Positions 1-9,393 of a stretch of DNA of 46,277 nt are shown here, piece after piece. Position 1 is the first letter of the stretch; the number at the start of each line of letters is the position of its first letter. The DNA lies in assembly GCA_023423045.1 (NCBI GenBank), contig JAFAGA010000002.1, forward strand, positions 1 to 46,277, written 5' to 3'. Under the pieces are notes generated by a model. That model saw nothing but the letters and a program-made list of their open reading frames with translations, searched no databases and was not told the origin of the DNA. The translations under genes were made by a program, and so were the position numbers. The DNA comes from Bacillota bacterium (GTDB lineage Bacteria; Bacillota; Clostridia; Lachnospirales; Lachnospiraceae).

Positions 1-267
1 TACCCTAACACCACTATTCTCGTACCTGATACAGAGAAATATCCATGACTGAGGCTCATTCATCTGAGATATGAAACTATAAATTCCTTGATTTTAAAGG
101 AAAAAACACTTGACTAAATAGGGAGGTATATAATCGGGTCCCCTTCCTGTAAAATGGTTTCACCTGCTTCAAATTTCAAGCATAAGCATGCATCCAAGGG
201 CATATTGTTTATGCCATAGCTCTCTAATTTATTAAGATGTTGCTTTTTTAAATGACTGCTTTGCAGG

Positions 268-1245
268 TTGACTAAGAAAAGAATTGCCCTGAAGAAGGGG
301 CTGCCTATCTGGTTATATCTGGGCGGGGCAATCGGTGTTATAACGACGGTTTTTAATAATTTTGCATATGGGAAAATCAGTCTGACCAGTATCGTAGCTT
401 TGGGACTGTTTGGTCAGACTGTTATCTCGCTGTTTATTGACAGCCTGGGCCTTTTCGGAATGAAAAAGCATCCATTTAGGAAGTCATCCATTACCGGCCT
501 TGTTTTTTCCTTTACCGGCATTCTTGTAATGCTGGATGCTTCAGTGGATACGGCACTATATGCTGTTTTGCTCTCCATCTGCGCAGGAATTACGGTGGTT
601 CTTTCACGGACAGTAAATGCCAGGCTATCGCAATATGCCGGTGAACTTCAGAGTTCCTTCATAAACCATGTCATAGGGCTTCCAATTGCAGTTGCAATTG
701 CAGCCGTCCTTGAAAAAAACAGTATCATTTCAAGCTTCCATGGGCCTTTGCCTGGTCCGTGGATATATCTGGGAGGGGTTCTTGGTGTCTCCGCAGTATT
801 TTTATGCAATATAACAGTTCCCAGAGTGGCAGCATTTCGATTGACGCTTTTGACTTTTGTCGGTCAAGTGTTTACGGGAATTGTAATTGATATATTTGTA
901 AAGAGTGAATATACAGAGTCAACTTTTATCGGAGGGGTGTTAGTTGCCGCCGGAATCGCTTTAAATATGATATATGAACAGGTTCTGCGCACTAAGGAAA
1001 GTAAAGATAGTAAATACCGGGAGAGACTGAACAGCCTCAAAAAAGACTATCAAAATCGTCTTCTGGAGCTTGCAAAGGAACCGATCGCTTCGCATGAGGA
1101 GATTGTATTTGAAACACGTCCAAAAGGTGGAATATGCTGCCCTTATTGCTGGACGGTGCAGTCTTCCCAGCGTAATTTTTGCCGCGGCTATAGGTGCAAT
1201 ACCAAATTTGTCTTCCGGGACGAAGCGGCTGAAACAAAAAATTGA
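268..1245 (+). pseudogene. 5'-truncated DMT-family (YdcZ/DUF606) transporter with C-terminal Cys motif
   Basis: The product resembles the YdcZ/DUF606 branch of the drug/metabolite transporter superfamily, which has two similar membrane halves. Residues 13-75 match only the second part of the first half (LGGAIGV...FGQTVISLFID), while the second half (about 95-240) is complete. Roughly 70 residues, TM1-TM2 of the first half, are absent compared with the family. The only available start is a TTG at 268 with no usable ribosome site, and an in-frame stop lies at 253-255; the upstream DNA in the other frames does not encode the missing helices. The C-terminal ~80 residues form a soluble extension with a CCPYC...C...C pattern that looks like a zinc ribbon. 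I infer a gene that lost its 5' end by deletion; a functional short form cannot be excluded. Confidence 0.6.
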
Positions 1246-1316
1246 ACGGATTAAATAATTTGCGCCAGCTCATTTATCTTGGCACCATCCTTTTAATCAT
1301 CAGCTCTTAATCATAT

Positions 1317-1370
1317 AATAAGAATAATTTATTATAACATTTTCAATAAATTATTCTTATTTTTATTTTG
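1317..1370 (+). terminator. Intrinsic terminator after the DMT-like gene
   Basis: A perfect 17-bp AT-rich stem (1317-1333 with 1345-1361) with an 11-nt loop is followed by a T-rich stretch (TTTTTATTTTG). It separates the truncated transporter from the carbohydrate operon. The A-rich other side means it could act in both directions. Confidence 0.75.
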
Positions 1371-1485
1371 CCCGTTATAACCTATAATCAGACTTGTAAA
1401 GGTTCCGTACCGATACATTAAAATGATTTGCGCAAATCATATTCCTTACCAAGTACATGAAGTACACAAAAATAGGAGGAACGAT

Positions 1486-2853
1486 ATGAAAAATTTTAAA
1501 AAGGTATTAGCGGTGGGATTATCCATATCCCTGTGTCTGGGACTTGTGGGATGCTCAGCGAAAGCTCCCGATTCATCAAACACAGAAAAGCCGTCCAATA
1601 CATCGGACTCATCCGGTACCTCAGGCTCCGATAACAAGCCTTCGGGAAAAAAGGTTGCCATCACAATTGCGACCAACTGGGGAGAGGGAGACTCCAAGTA
1701 CGATTATTTCTATCCTGCCTTCCAGAAATTCCAGGAAGAGAATAAGGATACCATGGAGATTAAGCTTGAAACCTACAGCACGGAAGACTATAAGACGAAG
1801 ATTAAGGTCCAGACAGCATCCGGCGACCTGCCGGACGCATTCACCTATTGGGGCGGCTCCATGATGAATGATATGGTAGAAGCGGGCCTGCTGGCGGATG
1901 TGGATACTTACTTTAATGACAGTACTGCGGTAAAGCGTGATGACTTTAATTCGGCTTCCTTTGCATATTATACCTCGGCGGACGGCAAGACCTACGGTGT
2001 TCCCATTGAGTCCACCAGGGGCGTATTTTTGGCCAATCAGGACTTATTCGACCAGTACGGTCTGCAACTTCCGAAGACCTATGAGGAGCTAAAGGAAGTG
2101 TCCCAGGTATTTAATGACAACGGCATCATCCCCATCGCAATCGGCAGCAGCGGCGGAACCCCTTCCGAGTTCTTCTTCAGCGAATTATACAACCAGTATT
2201 CCGGCGCAGCCGAGGAGATTCAGAATCTGGCCACGACAAAAAAGTTCGCCACGGAGAATGCCCTTAAGGTCGCCAACAACATAAAGGATATGATCGATAA
2301 CAAAATGTTCCCGGCGGATACGGTTGCAAACGGCGGATGGGCTGCCAGCCTTCAGCTGTACACGGACAAAAAGGCCGCTATGACCTACACCTATCCCTGG
2401 ATGTTTGAATCCATTCCGGAGGATATCCAGAACCTAAGCGAAATCATTCCGGTTCCCATGCTGCCGGATGCCGGTGTTGATCCCGCGGGCATGATGACAG
2501 GCTTTACGGTCTATGGTTTTGCCATCAACAAAAAATCCTATGAGGACCAGGCAAAGCATGAGGCATTGCTCAAGGTTTGCGACTTCCTTGCTTCCGATGA
2601 ATTATCCGTTGAATTAACCAAGAGCGGCATGATTCCTGCAAAGAACATTGAGGTGGATTTATCAAGCCAGAAGGTCATCTACCAAAAGATGATGAATTTC
2701 AGCCAGGACAAGACTCTGACCCAGGTGCATTTCACGACTATGCCAAAAGCCTCCGCCATTACGACAATGGACTCCAGCCTGGATGAGCTGTTTATCAACG
2801 GTATCACACCCCAGGAGTTTGTAGATAAGGTGCAGGCAGATCTGGACAGATGA
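1486..2853 (+). CDS. ABC sugar transporter, extracellular solute-binding lipoprotein
   Basis: This is a family 1 extracellular solute-binding protein that captures a sugar at the cell surface for the two permeases downstream. The start at 1486 is preceded by AGGAGG at 1475-1480; an in-frame ATG at 1423 has no ribosome site and would bury the signal peptide. The 455-residue product begins with a basic n-region (MKNFKK), a hydrophobic core and a lipobox LVGC at about residues 18-21, then a Ser/Thr/Asn-rich linker, so it should be a membrane-anchored lipoprotein. No ATP-binding gene is in the operon, which is usual for this family in clostridia, where a shared MsmK/UgpC-type ATPase serves many transporters (family knowledge). 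The bound sugar cannot be read from the sequence; the GH35-like neighbour suggests a galactoside. Confidence 0.93.
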   Translation: MKNFKKVLAVGLSISLCLGLVGCSAKAPDSSNTEKPSNTSDSSGTSGSDNKPSGKKVAITIATNWGEGDSKYDYFYPAFQKFQEENKDTMEIKLETYSTEDYKTKIKVQTASGDLPDAFTYWGGSMMNDMVEAGLLADVDTYFNDSTAVKRDDFNSASFAYYTSADGKTYGVPIESTRGVFLANQDLFDQYGLQLPKTYEELKEVSQVFNDNGIIPIAIGSSGGTPSEFFFSELYNQYSGAAEEIQNLATTKKFATENALKVANNIKDMIDNKMFPADTVANGGWAASLQLYTDKKAAMTYTYPWMFESIPEDIQNLSEIIPVPMLPDAGVDPAGMMTGFTVYGFAINKKSYEDQAKHEALLKVCDFLASDELSVELTKSGMIPAKNIEVDLSSQKVIYQKMMNFSQDKTLTQVHFTTMPKASAITTMDSSLDELFINGITPQEFVDKVQADLDR

Positions 2854-2936
2854 TAGCTATAAAATAATCTGAGTGTCAAAGGCACCGAAGAGGCAATTCT
2901 GATATTCGCATCATGTAAAATAGCATCTTAGTTAAA

Positions 2937-2974
2937 AAGGCTGTCTTGAGCTTACGATCATTTGAGACAGCCTT
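2937..2974 (+). promoter_or_regulatory. Intercistronic hairpin between binding protein and permease
   Basis: A 10-bp perfect stem, AAGGCTGTCT (2937-2946) with AGACAGCCTT (2965-2974), encloses an 18-nt loop and lies between the binding-protein gene and the first permease. There is no clean T run after it (CTCTTAAG), so it is more likely a partial terminator or a 3' stabilising structure. Such an element would give more binding protein than permease, a common arrangement in binding-protein-dependent transporters. Confidence 0.6.
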
Positions 2975-2996
2975 CTCTTAAGAAAGGATCGTTACA

Positions 2997-3875
2997 GTGA
3001 AAAATAAATTAAATAAATTACAGATACCGGTTTTGTTTTTGGCACCTGTGTTTCTTGTATATACGGTATTTGTTTTTATACCGATGCTGTTGTCTTTGTA
3101 TTACAGCACAACGGATTGGAACGGAGTAACACAAAAGGTATGGATCGGGCTTCAGAACTATAAAGAATTATTTGCGAACAAGGATTTCTGGCTTGTATTC
3201 ATGAATACCATGAAGCTGGTGGTTGTTACCTTGGTGGTACAGATCCCTATGGGACTTATTTTGGCTTACCTGCTTTACAGCAAAACGAAAGGAATGAAGA
3301 TATACCGCACAATCTATTTCCTTCCCGTTGTAATCGCACCGGTTGCAATCGGCTTAATGTTCACCCTGTTTTATAACAGTGAAATCGGTATTTTTAATCA
3401 TATTTTGAAAACAATTGGTCTGGGGAGTCTGCAAAAAAACTGGTTGTCGGACGCGAACACATTGCTCTATGCGGTTATGGCACCCCAGGTTTGGCAATAT
3501 ATCGGTCTGTATGTCACCATCTTCCTGGGTGCGCTTCAGTCCATTCCGGAGGAGCTGATTGAGAGTGCCCAGATTGACGGGGCGGGAAGGATCAATGCGT
3601 TTTTCCATGTAATTCTTCCGCAGATAACAGAGTTTACCTTTATCTGCATTCTGCTGAGTGTCACAGGCTCTTTAAAATCCTTTGACCACTCCTGGATCAT
3701 GACCGGCGGAGGACCGGGCGTACGGTCCGCCTACTTGGGCGTATTCATGTATAAAACTGCTTTTGTGAATTCTGATTTCGGTATGGGCAGTGCAATCACC
3801 ATAGGGATTATTGCAGTCTCACTGATGATAACCGTGATATTCAACATGCTGACCAAAATGAGAAGCGATGATTAA
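2997..3875 (+). CDS. ABC sugar transporter permease (MalF/UgpA type)
   Basis: This 292-residue inner-membrane permease forms one half of the sugar channel. It starts with GTG at 2997, with AGAAAGGA just upstream. Six hydrophobic segments are visible, beginning at about residue 11 (PVLFLAPVFLVYTVFVFIPM). The conserved EAA loop that contacts the ATPase reads EELIESAQIDGAGRINAFF, near residues 187-205. It lies downstream of the binding protein and its stop is 10 nt before the start of the second permease, so the two are translated together. Assignment to the binding-protein-dependent transport family CUT1 is secure; the substrate is not. Confidence 0.93.
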   Translation: MKNKLNKLQIPVLFLAPVFLVYTVFVFIPMLLSLYYSTTDWNGVTQKVWIGLQNYKELFANKDFWLVFMNTMKLVVVTLVVQIPMGLILAYLLYSKTKGMKIYRTIYFLPVVIAPVAIGLMFTLFYNSEIGIFNHILKTIGLGSLQKNWLSDANTLLYAVMAPQVWQYIGLYVTIFLGALQSIPEELIESAQIDGAGRINAFFHVILPQITEFTFICILLSVTGSLKSFDHSWIMTGGGPGVRSAYLGVFMYKTAFVNSDFGMGSAITIGIIAVSLMITVIFNMLTKMRSDD

Positions 3876-3885
3876 GGAGTGTGCA

Positions 3886-4728
3886 ATGGGAAAGTTTCGT
3901 AATAAGTCATTAAAGAGTAAGATAACATCAATCATAAAATATTTATTTCTGACCGCAGGGGCGGCCGTATCCCTGTATCCATTCCTCTGGGTGCTGCTGT
4001 CCTCCTTGAAGGACAACAACGATATCTACAGCAATTCCTTTGGTCTGCCGAAGGAGATCCTTTGGAGCAATTACACACAGGCGTGGAACGGTGCCCGGGT
4101 TGGAACCAGCTTTTTTAACAGCCTGATGGTCAGTCTGAGTTCCGTGATCCTTCTGGTGGTAATTACTGCTATGGGAAGCTATATACTGACCAGGGTTCAT
4201 AAGAGTACCTTCCTGTCCGTCTATCTTTCTCTGGGAATCATGATTCCGATCCATGCCATGCTGATCCCTTCCGTTATCATATTCAAGCACCTGCATCTGC
4301 AGGATAACCTGGTCAGCCTGGTGCTTGTGTATATTGCAACGAATATCTCCTTCAGCCTGTACATCATGAAGGGCTTTATGGATCGGATCCCGAGAGAGCT
4401 GGATGAGGCGGCCACCATTGACGGCTGCGGTCAGGCGGGCATCTTCTTCCGGGTTATCTTCCCCATAGCAAAACCGGGAATGGCAACCGTAGCCACGCTG
4501 GCCTTTTTAAACTGCTGGAATGATCTGCTGCTGGGACTCGTCCTGATATCGGATCCCATGAAGAGAACCCTGTCCATGGGCATCTCAGCCTTAAAAGGCT
4601 CCTATGTGACAAGATACGGCCTGCTCTGCTCCGGCTTTGTGATTTCCATCGTTCCGGTCGTGATTATGTATCTGATGTTTCAGAAGCAGGTGGTTCAGGG
4701 AATGACGGCAGGCGCAGTCAAGGGCTGA
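3886..4728 (+). CDS. ABC sugar transporter permease (MalG/UgpE type)
   Basis: This is the second membrane subunit of the sugar transporter, 280 residues. The start at 3886 is favoured because AAGGAG (3874-3879) sits seven bases upstream; an ATG at 3868 overlaps the end of the preceding gene and lacks a site. Membrane segments begin with LFLTAGAAVSLYPFLWVLLS, and the EAA motif RELDEAATIDGCGQAGIFF lies in the second half. The C-terminus (QKQVVQGMTAGAVKG) is the classic ending of MalG-like permeases. It should pair with the preceding permease and an ATPase encoded elsewhere. Confidence 0.94.
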   Translation: MGKFRNKSLKSKITSIIKYLFLTAGAAVSLYPFLWVLLSSLKDNNDIYSNSFGLPKEILWSNYTQAWNGARVGTSFFNSLMVSLSSVILLVVITAMGSYILTRVHKSTFLSVYLSLGIMIPIHAMLIPSVIIFKHLHLQDNLVSLVLVYIATNISFSLYIMKGFMDRIPRELDEAATIDGCGQAGIFFRVIFPIAKPGMATVATLAFLNCWNDLLLGLVLISDPMKRTLSMGISALKGSYVTRYGLLCSGFVISIVPVVIMYLMFQKQVVQGMTAGAVKG

Positions 4729-4800
4729 TGCGGGAGAATAATCATAGTGTGATAAAGACGGTGAATCGTAACTCAGGAAAGGAAGAGAAGGAGGAACAGG

Positions 4801-6897
4801 ATGAAGTTTACAGAGAACGGAATAGAGATAAAGGGGATGGAGAAACCTTTATATTGCGGAGCCGTACATTATTGGAGAATTGATAGAGAAAATTGGAGCA
4901 GGGTGCTGGATGAAATCTGCGGTATGGGCTTTGAAATCATCGAAACCTATATCCCCTGGTCCGTCCATGAATATCAGGAGGGCAGATATGATTTTGGAGA
5001 GCTTGACGATAGGAAAGACCTGGACGGATTTCTGTACCTGTGTGAAGAAAAAGGGCTGTCCGTCATTGTAAGGCCGGGACCTCATATTAATGCCGAGCTG
5101 ACCTTGTTCGGTTATCCGGAATGGATTCTTCACGATGAGCGGATTCAGGCAAAGAACCCCTGGGGTACTACCGTTGTGTATCCCTATGTAACAAAACAGT
5201 TTCCGATCCCCTCTTATGCCAGTGAAGTGCTCTATGAGAAGACGGAAGAGTACTTTAGGAGGCTCGTTCCGGTATTGCATAAGCATATCGGAGAGAAGGG
5301 GTGTATTATTGCAGTACAGGCAGATAATGAGACCTGTAATTTTTTCCGGGACCGGCCTTATATCATGGACTATTCGGATGCTTCCCTCAGGCTGTACCGT
5401 CATTTTCTGAAGGAAAGATATCAAACGGTAGGGAAGCTGAATGAAAGCTACTGTTCCGATTATCCGGATTTTGAAAGTGTGGCTGCTCCCCATGGCTTTC
5501 AGGGAGAGAAAAAGGAGGAGCTGCCCTATTATTTTGATTGGGTGGAATATAAGGAATATCAGATTCTTTACGCATTAAAGCGTATGATCGCAATATTGAA
5601 TAAACTTGACTTGAAGCTGCCCATTTTTCATAACTGCGCTTATCAGAATTACACCCCTATATCTGTTGCGCGCGATGAAGAGCTGGAGGGACTCAGCGTA
5701 GCCGGGATTGACGCCTATCAGGAGCCAAAAGACAAGGCAATGCTGCAGGAGAGAATACGATATCTGGCCGGCAGCAGCAGACTGCCCTTTGTTCCGGAGT
5801 TTGGCTCAGGCTCCTGGTTTGACCGGAATTGTCTGCTGACACCGGAGGAAGAGGAATACGGCTATCTTTATTCCTTTATGAACGGATTAAAGGCAATCAG
5901 CTTTTATATGCTGGTGGAAAGAGACCGTTGGACCGGGTGCCCGGTGACGGCTGACGGAAGAGTGCGGGAGAATTTCTACCGGATGTTCCGGGAAATGCTG
6001 CGGATGCTGAAGGAGGAAAAGATCCATCAATACCGAAGAAGGCCCAAGATATTAATTCTAAAGAACTATGATATGGGCAGGCTGAAGGCACTGTATTCCA
6101 TTCTGGATTTAAACCAGCTCTCTTCCAACTGCTTTATTACAGGACCGGATATCCCCGCCGGGCTGTTCACTCCAGATACGGATCTTGGACTTCATATGGA
6201 CCGGGATGACAGCCATTATGCTAAGGAAGCGTGGGTGGATCAGGTTGCGGAGGTATTGAATGGACAGCATTATGAGTTCAACTATTCCGACCGGTATCTG
6301 CAGGAAGAACGATACCGGGATTATGATGTGATTTTTGTTTCCTGCTACGATTTTATGGACAGAGAAATGCAGGAAAGGCTGGTTCGTTTTTCGAGGTGCG
6401 AAGGAAAGAGAGTATTCCTCGGACCATATGTGCCGTATCTGGACCGAGATTTCAGGGAGTGTACTGTAGTAAAGGAAGCTCTGGAGGAGACATCGGATCG
6501 GGAGAAGCAAAAAGGGAAGGCTGATTACGGTATAACACTGCTGCCTGATCCCGGCCTGCTTGATTTTGAACATCTGAAGCCGCAGAAGGAATACATTTGT
6601 GAAGAAAAATATACCGGCGGGGAAGACACCTGTGAGGATGAATATCCCAGTGAAGAAGCAGAAGTGGAGATTGCCGTACACTATCATCCCTCCGGTCGGG
6701 ATCATCTTCTGTTCGTGGCAAATCATTCCAGCCGGGAGAAGACCATAAGGCTCCATTATCGGGAGAATCGAAGCTTGCGAAGTGTCTGGCGGGGGAAGGG
6801 AAGTAACAATAACAATATGCTGACGGCCCAGGTGCCGCCGCATGCGGTCAGTATATGGAAAGCGGAGATGGAGGAGCAAGCAGATGATAAACAGTAG
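4801..6897 (+). CDS. GH35-like beta-galactosidase
   Basis: The 698-residue protein has the N-terminal TIM barrel of glycoside hydrolase family 35/42-type beta-galactosidases. Visible motifs are WSRVLDEICGMGFEIIETYIPW, the family-typical RPGPHINAE stretch, the presumed acid/base Glu177 in QADNE, and the presumed nucleophile Glu333 in PFVPEFG. The barrel covers about residues 1-385; after it comes a mixed alpha/beta region (about 400-560) and a C-terminal beta domain with an acidic insert. No signal peptide is present, so it would act in the cytoplasm on sugars imported by the upstream transporter. AAGGAGGAACAGG precedes the ATG. Specificity for beta-galactosides is inferred from the family; the sequence is divergent enough that another glycoside is possible. 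Confidence 0.85.
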   Translation: MKFTENGIEIKGMEKPLYCGAVHYWRIDRENWSRVLDEICGMGFEIIETYIPWSVHEYQEGRYDFGELDDRKDLDGFLYLCEEKGLSVIVRPGPHINAELTLFGYPEWILHDERIQAKNPWGTTVVYPYVTKQFPIPSYASEVLYEKTEEYFRRLVPVLHKHIGEKGCIIAVQADNETCNFFRDRPYIMDYSDASLRLYRHFLKERYQTVGKLNESYCSDYPDFESVAAPHGFQGEKKEELPYYFDWVEYKEYQILYALKRMIAILNKLDLKLPIFHNCAYQNYTPISVARDEELEGLSVAGIDAYQEPKDKAMLQERIRYLAGSSRLPFVPEFGSGSWFDRNCLLTPEEEEYGYLYSFMNGLKAISFYMLVERDRWTGCPVTADGRVRENFYRMFREMLRMLKEEKIHQYRRRPKILILKNYDMGRLKALYSILDLNQLSSNCFITGPDIPAGLFTPDTDLGLHMDRDDSHYAKEAWVDQVAEVLNGQHYEFNYSDRYLQEERYRDYDVIFVSCYDFMDREMQERLVRFSRCEGKRVFLGPYVPYLDRDFRECTVVKEALEETSDREKQKGKADYGITLLPDPGLLDFEHLKPQKEYICEEKYTGGEDTCEDEYPSEEAEVEIAVHYHPSGRDHLLFVANHSSREKTIRLHYRENRSLRSVWRGKGSNNNNMLTAQVPPHAVSIWKAEMEEQADDKQ

Positions 6898-7564
6898 CAT
6901 TCATATGGACTATTTAAAGCCGGAGACCTGGACCCATCTGGGCGTCATTCTTTCGTACCTGAATCCGGAAAAAGAGATTCTTCACATCTTGAAGACGGAT
7001 ACGGGAAAGTTCAAGGGGATTACCTCCCGTCAACAAAGGGTTGCTCTGGGAGAGTTTTTAGACTCCGGTGAGCTCATACCTGAAAAAATATTTCTCAAAT
7101 ACGAACAGATAGAAGAAATCCGGGTATATACCCTGCCGGGACTGGAACGCTACTATACCCGGGTACAGGCTTCTTCCGTCTATTCCATGGATATTGATGA
7201 TTACCTGATTTACCTGTATCGGATGCAGGAGCAGACTGAGGGCATTCAAATTTATACAAGAAGGAAGCGAACGAGGTGTTATCTGGAATATTTGAAGCAG
7301 TTAATTGATCCGAATGCGGAAAACGGAGCGTTCCTGCTATGGTTAACTAATCAAGGGGAATTATATTTTAACTGCATCCTGGAGTATCAGGGAGGCAAGC
7401 TGGTCAGGCTGACAACCTCCGACCGTTATCCGGATGCATATTGTGATTATGATGAGGTATGCTGTCGGTTAAAGTCGGAGTATCCCGATACGCTGCAATG
7501 TGTTACGATGGAATTGCAGAAATTTGCGAAGAGAATAGATGAGTTTTTCCAAAAACAGAGTTAA
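6884..7564 (+). CDS. Unknown cytoplasmic protein in the sugar operon
   Basis: I do not recognise this 226-residue protein. The start at 6884 has GGAGG upstream and overlaps the glycosidase stop by 14 bases, so translation is coupled. It has no signal peptide or membrane segment. The sequence is rich in aromatic and charged residues, including an internal Tyr-rich stretch (YLIYLYRMQEQTEG) and a Cys pair in DEVCCRL; no catalytic signature stands out. Its position between the glycosidase and the sensor kinase suggests a role in sugar processing or in tuning the two-component system, but this is only context. Confidence 0.75.
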   Translation: MINSSIHMDYLKPETWTHLGVILSYLNPEKEILHILKTDTGKFKGITSRQQRVALGEFLDSGELIPEKIFLKYEQIEEIRVYTLPGLERYYTRVQASSVYSMDIDDYLIYLYRMQEQTEGIQIYTRRKRTRCYLEYLKQLIDPNAENGAFLLWLTNQGELYFNCILEYQGGKLVRLTTSDRYPDAYCDYDEVCCRLKSEYPDTLQCVTMELQKFAKRIDEFFQKQS

Positions 7565-7587
7565 TATCGTATTCAGGAGGGAAAGGA

Positions 7588-9393
7588 ATGGTTCTGATAA
7601 AATGGATAAAAAGCATTCGGCCGATGAAAAATACGTCACTGAGATTTCGTTTTACCGTGGCGATCATCTTTATGTCCATTGTGCCGGGGCTGATTCTGAC
7701 CTTTCTCTTCTATAAAAACATGGAAGAATTCTATCAGGAAAAGATTCAGATCTACCAGATAAACCTGCTGGATCAGATGACCTCCCGGATGAATAATATT
7801 ATGGAGCAAAGCAAGGTGGCCTCCAATCAGGTGCTGGGTCTGGCGGTGGCCTCCGGCTCCCTCAACGATTACCCCGGTATGAATCTGTATCAGAGGCTGA
7901 TGTTAAAACGGGAGCTGGAAGCACAGCTAAGCAATATCAGGATTGCCAATGATTCTATTGATAATTTCTACCTGATCGGTTTTGAAAATAATTTCTATAC
8001 CTCCAATACAGAGTGGAACAGGGAAAAATTCCTGAAGCTTGATTGGGTAAAAATAGACAGAAGCCAGGAGGGCAGTTCCGTGACCATACCCACCCATAAG
8101 GCGGACTACCGGTATTTAAATTCCGGCAGCAGCTCTACGCTGGTTGTGAGTCTTGTGACTTATCTAAACACCGTCAATGTCAACAGCATGATCGGATTGG
8201 TGCAGATTGATATCAATTATAATACCATCAAAAAGGCAATGAGCTCCATGACCATGACGGATCAGGATTTTGCCTATATTGTTGACGGAAAGGGAAATAT
8301 AATCTACAGCCCCGAGGAAAAGCGGGCAGGAAAAAATATAGAGGATTTTCCTTCCGACCGGGATCATTACCGGGACAGCTATCAAAAAGTCAGCGGATAC
8401 TCCTATGTCGAAGACTGGGAACGGACCATCCGCACTTCCGATATCCGGGGAACGGACTGGAGGATTATCCAGGTGAACAGTGAAACCATGCTGAAGGAGG
8501 AATTAGCCAAGGCCCGCAGCATCTGGTTCTTATTTGCCGTGACCTGTTTGGTTGCCGCCATCTTGCTCGCAGTAAGCCTGTCACACAGCGTTACCAAGCC
8601 GGTTCTGAAGATCATTAAGAGTATGAAGCGGGTCGGACACGGGAACTTCAATACGAAGGTGGAGAGGATCGAGGACCGGGATCTGGCGGTACTGGCGGAC
8701 AGCTTTAATATTATGGTGGCTGAAGTCGAGAAGCTGATGAAGGAAAATATCAAGAAGGAAAATGAAAGGATTACGATGGAATTGACGGCATTAAATGCAC
8801 AAATCAATTCCCATTTTCTCTATAATACCCTGAATACCATCAAGTGGATGGCAATCCGCCAGGGAGCCAAGGATATCGTAAGGATGATTGTAGCTCTGGT
8901 CAATATGCTGGAATATAGCTGTAAAAATATTGACCAGCCCGTACTGATTCCGGAGGAGATTAAGTTTATCGAGGACTATGTTTATATCCAGCAGGTGCGC
9001 TGTAAAAGCAATGCCAATATCAGATTTGAGCTGGATCATGAGCTTAAGGAATGTAAAATATTAAAAATGCTCCTGCAGCCCATTGTAGAAAATGCAATGC
9101 TGCACGGTTTTGCGGACCGCAGCACCGGCAATGAAATTCTGATACGGGGAAGGTTCCTAAAAACGCGGATACAGCTTCAAATCAGTGACAATGGAAAAGG
9201 CTTTTCCTATGACAGCATGGATAAATTAACCGGGGTAGGACTTCATAATATCCAGAACAGGCTCCGGCTGAATTACGGTGAGGAATACAGGGTGACCCTG
9301 GAAAGCAAGGTTGATATCGGCACCTGTGTGTCCGTTGAGATACCGGTCATAAGAGAGAGGGTGGAGACGGTTGCAGAAGATACTGATCGTTGA
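7588..9393 (+). CDS. YesM-type sensor histidine kinase
   Basis: This membrane kinase of 601 residues has TM1 at about 22-43, an extracellular dCache-like sensor region (about 45-310), TM2 at about 311-332, a HAMP linker (about 333-385), a His_kinase domain with phospho-acceptor His409 in NSHFLYNTLNTIKW, and a HATPase_c domain with the N box (PIVENAMLHG), DNGKGFS and GVGLHNIQNRL. These features define the YesM/LytS class. AGGAGGGAAAGGA precedes the ATG. The next gene, its cognate AraC-type regulator, overlaps its end by 23 bases. Together they should sense an extracellular sugar or the loaded binding protein and control the upstream transport genes (inference from the usual genetic linkage). 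Confidence 0.95.
   Translation: MVLIKWIKSIRPMKNTSLRFRFTVAIIFMSIVPGLILTFLFYKNMEEFYQEKIQIYQINLLDQMTSRMNNIMEQSKVASNQVLGLAVASGSLNDYPGMNLYQRLMLKRELEAQLSNIRIANDSIDNFYLIGFENNFYTSNTEWNREKFLKLDWVKIDRSQEGSSVTIPTHKADYRYLNSGSSSTLVVSLVTYLNTVNVNSMIGLVQIDINYNTIKKAMSSMTMTDQDFAYIVDGKGNIIYSPEEKRAGKNIEDFPSDRDHYRDSYQKVSGYSYVEDWERTIRTSDIRGTDWRIIQVNSETMLKEELAKARSIWFLFAVTCLVAAILLAVSLSHSVTKPVLKIIKSMKRVGHGNFNTKVERIEDRDLAVLADSFNIMVAEVEKLMKENIKKENERITMELTALNAQINSHFLYNTLNTIKWMAIRQGAKDIVRMIVALVNMLEYSCKNIDQPVLIPEEIKFIEDYVYIQQVRCKSNANIRFELDHELKECKILKMLLQPIVENAMLHGFADRSTGNEILIRGRFLKTRIQLQISDNGKGFSYDSMDKLTGVGLHNIQNRLRLNYGEEYRVTLESKVDIGTCVSVEIPVIRERVETVAEDTDR

Noticed and set aside
110..134. TTGACT and TATAAT near the left edge that look like a promoter.
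   Set aside because: The spacer is only 13 bases, too short for a normal sigma-A promoter, and the downstream gene lacks a valid start.
1394..1422. TTGTAA followed 17 bases later by ATTAAA before the sugar-binding-protein gene.
   Set aside because: The -10 match is too weak to call; a promoter must exist in 1371-1485 but I could not place it.
4849..5493. A - strand frame of 214 codons opposite the glycosidase.
   Set aside because: Shadow of the GH35-like gene; no start signal or domain.
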